Source: Stephanodiscus triporus (Eukaryota > Bacillariophyta > Thalassiosirophyceae > Thalassiosirales > Thalassiosiraceae). From it: DNA of 16,123 nt. The notes under the pieces were generated by a model. The model was not told the origin of the DNA. It made no database searches and saw only the letters and a program-made list of their open reading frames with translations. How positions within the stretch are numbered: position 1 is the first letter of the stretch; each line of letters begins with the position of its first letter. Where the stretch lies: assembly GCA_036939755.1 (NCBI GenBank), contig JALLAZ010000390.1:1-16123 (forward strand), in the 5' to 3' direction. Below, one piece after another: positions 8,274 through 16,123 of this stretch. The translations under genes and the position numbers were made by a program.

Positions 8274-9722
8274 ATGCCGAACCCCGCCGCCGCAGCCGCC
8301 ACCGCCAGCCTCCCATCCGACCTTGACAAGATAAAACAATCCCTGTCCCTCCTAACTTCCATATCGTCGTTCGACGATGTCCTGTCGACGTTCGGCCTCC
8401 TCGACATGCCCCCCGCCCAGCGATACGGCATCATGTTCGGGATGCTAACGTTCGCGCTTACGGTGTGCGCGGTGATGGTCCTGCTCACGCTCGGCGGGAC
8501 GTGGAGGAGGATCGAGCAGCAGTCGAGGCTTGGCGAGTCGGCGACCGCGCCGGACGGCGTGACGCACAGGAAGAGGAGGGCGCTGCTGATGGAGAGGCTG
8601 CTGGAGGGTAGGAAGTGGATGATGGAGACGAATTATCCGGGGGGGGGGACGGCGAACGGCGGCGGGGGTGGTGATGGTGGTGGTGGTGATGATGACGATG
8701 ATGGCGGATCGGCCGTCGCGACGACGCCGTTGACGCCGCTGACGAGGATGCTCATGACGTCGGCGCCGACGGAAACGGGCGCGATGCCCGAGGGATACGA
8801 GGAGAATTACAAGGCCGCGTACCGCAGGTGTCGCGACAGGCCCGGCGGTCCCATCCTCGGGGGACGGCCGGACCATCGATTCGAGGCGTACGCACGGGCG
8901 TTCGCCGGGTGCGGCGATCGTACGTCCCTGCCGTATCGCTGGTCGTACGCGAGGAATTACGAGTCCATGTCGGGGAAAACCCACGAGAGCGACGAGAGGT
9001 ACCGGACGTTACATCGCGATCGCCCTAACGACGTCGTCGGGAGGACGGTGCGATTGGAACCGCTCGACGCCGTTCGTCACTCGGGGGAATTGTGGGAGGT
9101 CACGTCCGGGAACGTACGCGGGGAGCACAAGTCGTACGATCCCGACGAGGTATGGGCCTACCTCGACTGCGGACCGTTCGACGATGTTACGTCGATGATC
9201 GAGTCGGACGTCTTCCGACTTAAGTCGGATATGGCGGGATTCGCAATCGTGAATTCGATCACCGATAAACTCGTCGGTGTTATTCACCTGTCGTACGACG
9301 ATCCCAAGAATCTCAGGGTGCAGATGGAGCCTCCGATCGTCGCGCCGTATTCGGACGGTACCGTCGAGCAGATGGAGGCCTGCTTCCTCCTCCTCGATCG
9401 ATTATTCGCTTACGGGTACAGACGCGTGCAGATGTGCGTCGATTCGCAGGACGTCAGGGGCAGACGATTGCCGAATCGTCTCGGCTTCACGCAGGAGGGG
9501 GAGATGCTGAAGCACATGATCGTGAAGGACGCGAATCGCGACAGCCTCGTTTACGGCATGCTCAACAGCGACTGGGACAAGGGCGCCCGGGCGTTCGTTT
9601 ACGCTAAGATTCACGGCGTCGCGGCGTGTAAGGCGGATGCCGCCATCGTCGCGAGGGAGAAGGCGGATCACGAGCAGGAAGAGAGGGGGAGGTTGATCGG
9701 CGTGGAGAAGAAAATGGATTGA
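8274..9722 (+). CDS. Membrane-anchored GNAT (RimJ/RimL-like) N-acetyltransferase, 482 aa
   Basis: This is a single uninterrupted exon. Residues 51-74 (YGIMFGMLTFALTVCAVMVL) form one strong membrane helix. A Gly/Asp low-complexity linker (about 123-145) follows. The GNAT fold occupies about 257-434: it starts at 'VRLEPLDAVRHSGELWEV', continues through strand 4 'DKLVGVIHLSYDD', and ends with 'VDSQDVRGRRLPNRLGF', 'EGEMLKHMIVKDANRDS' and 'VYGMLNSDW', the pattern of the Acetyltransf_3 group that transfers acetyl from acetyl-CoA to amines. The usual glycine-rich pyrophosphate loop plus TEA is represented by 'DGTVEQMEA', so catalysis is likely but the acceptor cannot be read from sequence. The C-terminus is a charged helix (ADHEQEERGRLIG). 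The N-terminal helix implies membrane association, with the catalytic domain C-terminal to it. Confidence 0.85.
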   Translation: MPNPAAAAATASLPSDLDKIKQSLSLLTSISSFDDVLSTFGLLDMPPAQRYGIMFGMLTFALTVCAVMVLLTLGGTWRRIEQQSRLGESATAPDGVTHRKRRALLMERLLEGRKWMMETNYPGGGTANGGGGGDGGGGDDDDDGGSAVATTPLTPLTRMLMTSAPTETGAMPEGYEENYKAAYRRCRDRPGGPILGGRPDHRFEAYARAFAGCGDRTSLPYRWSYARNYESMSGKTHESDERYRTLHRDRPNDVVGRTVRLEPLDAVRHSGELWEVTSGNVRGEHKSYDPDEVWAYLDCGPFDDVTSMIESDVFRLKSDMAGFAIVNSITDKLVGVIHLSYDDPKNLRVQMEPPIVAPYSDGTVEQMEACFLLLDRLFAYGYRRVQMCVDSQDVRGRRLPNRLGFTQEGEMLKHMIVKDANRDSLVYGMLNSDWDKGARAFVYAKIHGVAACKADAAIVAREKADHEQEERGRLIGVEKKMD

Positions 9723-10083
9723 AACTATGCCGCGGCCGAACCATCGACGGTCGAAGCCATGGGCACGGCTTCCATGGATACGATACCGAGTCATTTTGTA
9801 GGACAGCGTTCAATCTTCTAATAAGGAACGTACGATAGGACAATAATTGGCTATCAACTCTCAATGTTCACGCGAACATGACTTTAAACTAACCCTAAAT
9901 ATAAACCACAAGTCAAAACAAGTACAATGAATAAATCTCCCATCGATGCCAGGCACACTCCGCCCCGAATAAATTATAGCAATACTTCACACAGTTACAT
10001 CCACGCGACCGCGTTTTTTGTTTGATTGGTCACTACCAATAACAACACTCGGCTAGGCTTTAAACAGACTTGTAGTCTCATAT
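9723..10083. other. Convergent 3' spacer
   Basis: About 360 bases separate the ends of two convergent genes. The sequence becomes AT-rich from about 9820 and has an AATAAA at 9930-9935 on the plus strand and another AATAAA nearby at about 9968. Both UTRs probably lie here; no gene is visible. Confidence 0.5.
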
Positions 10084-13053
10084 TCAACGTCCCTCAGAAT
10101 CACCATACCGCTGGCTACTTGGTGAGTTAAAATCGACGAATGCACCTGTTTCATCAATCGTGTCTACGTGATGCTCAGGGTCTATGCGTGACACGAGGAG
10201 GGTATCGCTCCCCCCGAACCAGACGGGTTCAGTTGCCGCCCTTCCGCGCAAGGGCGGTCCATTGAATCCCGAAAGGTTCAACAGGTAGCTGAAGTCGTCG
10301 CTTAGGCCATCTTGCGGAGGTCCGTCCTCGGATCCGCCCCACGAGTGAGTCCCCACCGACATCCTGTCTCCGGAGTTGCAGGTGAAAATATTCTTCGACT
10401 CGGGGCCGCTCGAGAACAACGACATGCCGACCGAACTTTCCTGCATCAGACCGGAACCTCCCGACTCGCGAAAGGGAATGTCCGTCTCCCGATCCGTCGC
10501 GCGGAAGGGGGAGGCGAGGATCACCTGGCCCCCGATAGGCTCGCCCGGCGCGGAAACGGACGTGACGCTCCCAAGGACGGCCTCCGCCATCGACGAGGGC
10601 AGATCGCCGTGTCCGCTCGCGGCGCTCCCGGAGGAGAACGCGCGATCGCCGTAGCCGAACTTGGACCTGACGAAATTTCGGTGGGGTGAGTTCGGCAGGG
10701 ACCGATCGTTCGTCCTCCCGATGGGCACGAACGCGCTCGTCGGGGGAGACGCGCGCGAGGGGGAGGAGAAGGCGTCGACGCCGCCCGCCGTGCGCGAACG
10801 GAGGCGGGGTTCGGAGAGTGGCGGTATCGCCAGCCTCTCCCTGTCGTTATTCGAGAACAGGTACCGGTAGTCCTCGTGCGGACGCGACATTACCGGGGGG
10901 GACACCGTCGCGCAGCGTTGCCTGTTGGCGGCCGCAGTCGACGACGAGACGCTGTCGTAGTACGCCGCCTGATGCCGTTCGAAGGAGTACGGTGCGACGT
11001 TGGTTGCGCCCGCCGAGAATGCCCTTCCGCGATTGGATATAATGGCGTTGGAATCGCCCATGGGCGACGCGAACGACGTGGTCGTATCGTGGCGATACAT
11101 CGAATCTGCGTGCTGTTGATATTCCGAGGCTATCGTGCTGGAGGTGGCGCTTGCGGTCTCCCAAGTATCCCCCCCGAACGCGGGGCTCGTAGGGTTCCCC
11201 TTGATGTGAAACGGCCCAGGTCCGAGGACGGGACTGGGATGCCTCGGATGGATATAGTGGGGAGAATTCCGCGCCTGCACCTGCTGCATGGTCTGGCGTC
11301 CTTGGTACGGCCTGGATCCGATTCCTTGATTGGGATAATTGAACTCGCTGTTGTTCGTTCGCGCGAATTGATCGCTCCCCATCGACGAGCCGCGCGTCCC
11401 GGACGAGTGGACCGACTGATCCGACGATCCGTCGGGATAGCCGACCTCCGCCTCCGCGGCCAGTCGAGCCCGCGTCATTTCCTTCAGCTCCTGCACCGTC
11501 AGTCCGTGCGGGAGCTTGCTCTGGTGCTGCTGTTGCTTGTGATGGTCCTTATTATTGCCGTGGTAGGCGCCGCCTACGCCTACGCCTACGGCTGCCCCGA
11601 CCCCGGAGGCTTTGGAATATCCCCCGAGAAATTGCTGATCCGGCGATTGCGGTCCAATGTGATTAGGACTCGTGACCGTCCGCGGACGACACCCGGGCCT
11701 GCCGCCGTTGCCCGATTTGGGACTGGCGAATAAGACCTGACCCTGCGGGATTGATTGATTGATTTGTTATTGTTTTTTTTGCGCGACGACGAAAAAGAGA
11801 GAGAGAAAAAGAAACGGGGGTAAATATACCGAATATGTCAGCGCGATATGAATCGACGCTCTCCTCTCCCTCTCTCTCTCACCTCCATGGCACGATCCCC
11901 CAGCACGGGGGTGCGCCTCCCTCCGACTGACGACGCCCGCTGCCCGCCCCCTATTCCCCTGGCCGAGTTCGGATCCTGCTGCCGTCCTCCCCCTCCTCCT
12001 CCCCCGTGGTGGTGACGCGTCGTCGTCGTCGTCGTCAAAGTCGACGACGACGTCGTTCCCCGATGATGATTCCCCTTCGACGCGGACGGAGACGGCGGCG
12101 TCCGCCGGACGACGCCGCCGCCGACCCCCATCCCGCGCGCCTCCCGCGGCGAGGAGCTTCCTCCTCCTCCTCCCCCCCCCGGCGAGAAATGCTGCGTCAG
12201 ATCTGCCGATCCGACGCTATTCTCGGCGCTGCCCCTATCCCTGAGCGCGGTGGCGATCGTCGTCGTCGTCGTCGTCGCCGCCGTCGTCGCGTGGGGATGG
12301 TGATGACGACCGCCCCCGCGCATGGGCGTCGTCCAGGGCGTAGAGAATCGCTGCTGCTGCTGCTGCTGCTGCTGTGGCTGTCGCTCCCCCCCCTGGTCCC
12401 GCCATTGCTGTTGTTGTTGCCTCCCCGGGACGATCGCGGCTGCGGGGGCCGGGGGTGACGGCTCCCCCCCCCGGATAATATACGAATGATGATGCTGCCC
12501 CAACTGCTGCTGCTGCTGCTGCCTATGCGCGCGACCATGCTGTTGTTGCTGCTGTTGCTGCTGGTAATGCGCGACGGCGGGGACGGCGTGTAGGTGATGA
12601 TGACAACGATGATGATGATGCCGCGGCGTCTCCCGTACGACGACTACGCCCGCCCCTACCCCCGCGCCAGCTAGGTCGTCGGGGCCGCCGGGACTGCCGT
12701 CGCCGAGACCGTCGGACTGGGCGAGTCGATAGGCGGTCTCCCTCTTCAGATCCTTTCGATGTGCAATATATTCATAATGTTAACATCAGGGGGGGGATAA
12801 TATTATCGGGAAAAAATGAGGAGGGCACTTTTTTAGGGAAAAAGCCAGGACGAGCTCTACTCTTGCAGGGCATGCAGCGCCACCGCCCTCCTGCTCTCAA
12901 ACTCACCTCCAACGACATGCCGCTGTGGACGCGCGCCCTGTTATTCTGTCCTCCCCCCGTCATCGTCGTCCCCCGTCCCTGGTGGGATTGGTCGTGCTGC
13001 CGCGGATCGCCCTTCGACCGCTGGGGCATCGCGCCGACCCTGTGAGTCCGCAT
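10084..13053 (-). CDS. Low-complexity Ser/Gln/His/Gly-rich protein with a duplicated LKxxTxxRLA motif (890 aa, three exons)
   Basis: The exons are 13053-12907, 12752-11886 and 11742-10084; introns of 154 and 143 bases begin GTGAGT/GTGAGA and end CGAAAG/CCGCAG, all in phase 0. Splicing creates 'GMSLEDLKRETAYRLAQS' at about residues 45-62, split exactly at the exon 1/2 junction (E|D). A second copy, 'GLTVQELKEMTRARLAAEA', lies at about residues 418-436. The shared pattern is G-[ML]-[ST]-[LV]-x-[ED]-LK-x-x-T-x-x-RLA, likely an amphipathic helix. Exon 2 is mostly polyQ, polyH, polyG and polyT. Exon 3 is a Ser/Pro-rich disordered tail with repeated RAFS(A/S)G sites that look like kinase or 14-3-3 docking sequences. 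I recognise no catalytic or DNA-binding domain. It is probably a regulatory or scaffold protein; the function is unknown. Confidence 0.75.
12342..12566 (-). repeat. CAG/CAA (polyglutamine) and CAT (polyhistidine) trinucleotide clusters
   Basis: Several CAG/CAA runs on the minus strand encode glutamine blocks of about five to eight residues, interspersed with histidine-rich stretches. They lie in exon 2 of the motif-repeat gene, between about 12342 and 12566. They look like replication-slippage repeats kept in frame. Confidence 0.8.
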
Positions 13054-14887
13054 AGAGTTTTTGGTCGTCGGTCGTATCCGCGCGCGAATCTCTCTCTCCC
13101 CCCTACTACCCCAACCCCCTGGGCTCTACGAGACCCCGGTACTGATTAGTTCCTCTTCATCGTTTTGGACGAAAAATGACAAATCGCTGTGGTATTATTA
13201 TTTCCTTCCTTATTATTGAGTTTGTCTATTGGATATCGTACTCGGAGCATCCCGCGGTGTGAGCTGGCTGTTGGCGTCTTGTCGCTGGGTTTTCCTTTGC
13301 ACGCTTTTCGTGCATTCGCGGTCTTGTTTTTGTGTGATTGAATGTGTGTTGGACGATTCCCTTGTAGAGAGAGTGTCGTCTTCTCCATTGATATTCTTTC
13401 GAGGCAGAGATAAAACAGGTATCGTATTGTACGATATCGTACAGGTGATGTCAGCTTTGATACTCCTACCTGTCACATTCTGAGTCGATGATGTTAGAAT
13501 ATTATTTTTTATGCCACCAACTTCGGGACACAAACATTTAGCATGGGAACCACCCCATGTTCTCACAGTTTTGTATGATACCCAACCAACGGATGCATCA
13601 GTGACAGTGTTGGCGAAGGAAGAGTCCAACAATCAACTGGATGATGCTGATGCCCCTCATCCATGTTGTCAATAACAATAATGATGACAATAACGATACA
13701 AATACAAAGAAGAATGTCGAGGATAAGAAAATGACAGAAGACAGAAAGACCAACAATAGCAACAATTAAGGACAGGCAACAAAGAACATCATGGAATGAC
13801 AGCAAAAGAAGAAGATGGACAATGAGAATGGTAAAAGATGAAGACAGACAAGAAGAGGGATGATGGGATGCACATCACAACTAATTGGGCATGACATGGT
13901 CATGGCTCCTCCCATTCCCATGGCCATTGTTAATGGTAATGGAATATTGGTCACCTGAGGCTGATCAAGAGCTGCCATTAAAAAACAGCATGGGAATCTT
14001 ACTGAAAATTGGGAAATGAGTATGGAGAGTGTCATCATCTCTCTTCATACAAAATATTGAACTTTGAAATTTGCAATAAATGTATAATTATATTGTCATA
14101 AAGTTAGTAGATTGTAACAAAATACTTAACTTAAAACACCCATGGTCATAAAAGCTGAGTGACACTCCCTCTTCCTCTTGTGACCATCCACAAAATCAAG
14201 CATAACAAACAAGGTGCTAGAGGAGGGGCAGGATTATGGCAGAGACTAAGGTGTTTGAACCACTTCTGTTGACACCTAAAACCAAAATTATTATTATTAG
14301 TTAAACCTGACCCAAAATACTAGGTCTACCTTTCCTGCAACCTAAAATGTAGATTCTAGTTCTAGATATCTAGATTAGTAGCTCAGCATATCTGGCTGTG
14401 ACCTTACCTATGTTAGGTCAGATAAGTCAAATCTATGCTTTTCATCTCATACCATCTGGGATGGATCAAAATTGCTGCATAAGGATATGAACGAAATCAC
14501 TTCCATATGATTGGTAGGTTGGTGGATACTATAGAGAGATAGCCATGGAGCAGCAGGAGTGCTTTAAGCATTGTTTTGCAATCAATGTTCGCTCGCCGGC
14601 AAGCCCGGGCTGTCAAAAAGAAACAACAGACAACTTGAAATTTGTCAAGCACAGCTCAAGATATCTAGTTGACATGCCAGTGCTTATTTGTGCTACAGTT
14701 TGATTTGATGCCTGCAGGAGTAATCTATTGCCATTTGCAACGTTCTTCTTCCAACCAGTATGCAGTCATTGAAGGTTCAAAAGATATTTTCGTGGTGATG
14801 TCAACTATTTGATTAGACGCAAAGTATCTAGACCAGCTGGAAACACACACTGTTCACGACGTTTGCATTGAGCCCGTCCTTCAAATT
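13054..14887. other. AT-rich 1.8-kb intergenic region with decayed coding-like fragments
   Basis: This is the longest gene-poor stretch in the window. Bases 13054-13140 are pyrimidine-rich (probable 5' leader of the minus-strand gene). From 13140 on, composition becomes AT-rich, unlike the exons around it. A 63-codon open stretch ending at 13672 (ATG at 13511) has protein-like text, 'GHKHLAWEPPHVLTVLYD'. It is followed in a shifted frame by Asn/Asp/Lys-rich text, and then by many stops. The plus strand of about 13675-13870 is strongly purine-rich and T-poor. From 14050 to 14880 I see no coding signal. A relic of a mobile element is possible but no terminal repeats or recognisable domains are visible. 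Confidence 0.45.
13428..13443. repeat. Perfect 16-base palindrome
   Basis: TGTACGATATCGTACA is its own reverse complement, and it overlaps a TATCGTA...TACGATA inverted repeat just upstream. It lies about 375 bases upstream of the start of the minus-strand gene at 13053. It could bind a dimeric regulator or be chance. Confidence 0.5.
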
Positions 14888-15799
14888 TTAGTTGTCCGCT
14901 GGATCAGCACCATACTTGAGCGTCCTCACCCCCTCCTTATCGATGACCTTGATTATGAAATTCTTCTGGTTTATCAAGAATCTCATTTCCAATTCCCTAA
15001 TGCACTTCTCCACGAGCTTCACGGCCATATCCTCGTCCATCCCCTCTCCCCAATCCCGATCCATGATGGAAAGGCAAAAGTTCGAGGCGTATCCCTGGGC
15101 GCCGAATTTGGCCTTCGTACAGCTGCCGAGGTAATCCATCACGTATAGCGACCCCCCCGTGGGGGCCTTCTCGTCGTACCCGCCCAGGATCACGTTGACC
15201 TGGAACGGCCCCTTGCGTAGGGCCTTCGCGAGCTCCCCCCGGCAGAAGTTGGCCTGGGCGTGGGTGGAGAGCTTCGCGCCGTCGTTCGAGAGCTCGTACA
15301 GCTTCAGATTCTTGGATATGTACTCTGAGAAGTTGACGAGGTCGCAGTTGGGCCCCGAAACGCCCATGGCGGAGTGGGACGATAATTCGGCTATTTTGTC
15401 GAGGTTCTGCTGATACATGAGGATCGATCGGGCATTGACCTGATCGGTGGCGAGGACCACTGTGTGCGTGGACGACACGATAATATGGACGATGGGTGTG
15501 GAAAAAATGGTTATTTGTTGAGCATTACATTCTTCATTCCATAGAGACTTTGAAACTCGTAGTTAATAAAGCACAGAAATTTCATCGGCGAGAATTGATG
15601 CACAATATTTATGCGACCGCATGAAAAGAAGTAAAAATCAGCCACCTGTCGACAATGAACATGCTGCGGAGGGGTGTGGGGAACAAAAATCGAATAGATC
15701 ATCACTCAAAATGATCCAACCACGCGATGCCGCAGCGACACAGCAGCTACACATGCACGCACCTCCTCCATCGTATGAAATTCCAAATACTGTATCCAT
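14888..15799 (-). CDS. PSMB2: 20S proteasome subunit beta-4 (beta type-2), 202 aa, two exons
   Basis: Exon 1 is 15799-15763 (MDTVFGISYDGG plus one base) and exon 2 is 15459-14888. The 303-base intron begins GTGCGT and ends CACACAG. Splicing gives 'MDTVFGISYDGGVVLATD', matching the start of PSMB2/Pre1, which lacks a propeptide and the catalytic Thr1, so this is a structural, non-proteolytic beta subunit of the 20S core. Family landmarks follow: 'NFSEYISKNLKLYEL', 'FCRGELAKALRKGPFQVNV', 'ILGGYDEKAPTGGSLYVMDY', 'FGAQGYASNFCLSIMDRDW' and 'KNFIIKVIDKEGVRTL'. The length is close to the usual 195-205 aa. The start is fixed by the family fit of the 12-codon exon 1. Confidence 0.93.
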
Positions 15800-16123
15800 T
15801 TCTTTTGCGGGGTGTGGGTGTACCACTGAGCAGGTCGCAAGCCGTCAACCAAGAGGTGCTGTCTGTGAGGATCGGTTGTTTCGTTCCAGTTCTTTTGCGC
15901 TCTCGACTCTTGGGGGGGGAGTGAGATGGCCATCTGTCACAATGATGGTGAAAGTGATCTTAAAACGGTACCTATTCCCACGTACATAAATCAAGTACAA
16001 AAGTCTGCATAAATGGCCGTTGTTTTGGTAGGTAAGGTTCCGTTTCCCAAGTCCACTGCCGGGCGGCCGTCGCTTTTCATCTCTCCGTTTGGACCTTTAT
16101 CTCGACGCGTCGACAAGGGAAAG
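15800..16123. promoter_or_regulatory. Upstream region of the proteasome gene, to the window edge
   Basis: This stretch lies upstream of the PSMB2 start and should contain its promoter. Short open frames here have no protein-like character. An ATG near 16013 followed by GTAGGTAAGG could be the first exon of a plus-strand gene leaving the window, but there is too little to judge. Confidence 0.35.

Noticed and set aside
12006..12458. A plus-strand open frame rich in Arg and Leu
   Set aside because: It is the complement of polyglutamine, polythreonine and polyhistidine codons in the minus-strand exon.
13213..13632. A 139-codon minus-strand open frame in the AT-rich spacer
   Set aside because: Its text looks random, with no domain or membrane segment, and the plus strand of part of it looks more protein-like.
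15621..15989. A 122-codon plus-strand frame over the proteasome promoter and first intron
   Set aside because: It crosses the antisense of PSMB2 exon 1, has no family resemblance, and its composition matches non-coding sequence.
1..16123. tRNA, rRNA or other structured RNA genes
   Set aside because: I found no convincing cloverleaf, A/B box pair or conserved rRNA segment on either strand by eye.

Overview
The window looks like nuclear DNA of a diatom, probably a centric species. The reasons are: compact intron-containing genes with short GT-AG introns (most about 105-155 bases); a lumenal photosystem II-type protein whose leader has the diatom 'ASxF' plastid cleavage motif followed by a twin-arginine thylakoid signal; a eukaryotic 20S proteasome subunit; and GC-rich exons full of trinucleotide (GAC/GTC, CAG) runs set in AT-richer spacers. 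This placement is inferred from sequence features only.

Layout, left to right: (1) 170-741 (+), a two-exon gene for a 153-aa protein with one membrane helix that exists only after splicing. (2) 1080-1655 (-), an unrecognised protein with four membrane helices. (3) 1737-2822 (+), a poorly resolved multi-exon or decayed gene whose last exon resembles the DnaJ-associated X domain but stops inside it. (4) 2817-5461 (-), a two-exon gene for an 842-aa DUF4954-type left-handed beta-helix protein, overlapping gene 3 tail to tail. (5) 5884-6550 (+), a signal-peptide protein with a very lysine-rich C-terminus. (6) 6752-7876 (-), a four-exon, 255-aa plastid-lumen protein of PsbQ/Psb31 type. (7) 8274-9722 (+), a single-exon membrane-anchored GNAT acetyltransferase. 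(8) 10084-13053 (-), a three-exon, 890-aa low-complexity protein carrying two copies of a short motif (consensus LKxxTxxRLA). (9) 13054-14887, an AT-rich spacer with decayed coding-like fragments. (10) 14888-15799 (-), the proteasome beta-4/PSMB2 gene with a 12-codon first exon.

The genes do not form a pathway. They alternate in strand, as in compact algal genomes: the pairs 1080-1655/1737-2822, DUF4954/5884-6550 and PsbQ-like/GNAT are divergent and may share promoters, and the other neighbours are convergent. I see no RNA gene, no CRISPR array and no intact mobile element. Splice models were built by hand from reading-frame continuity, splice dinucleotides and protein family fit. They are firm for the DUF4954, PsbQ-like, motif-repeat and proteasome genes, good for 170-741, and uncertain for 1737-2822 and 5884-6550.
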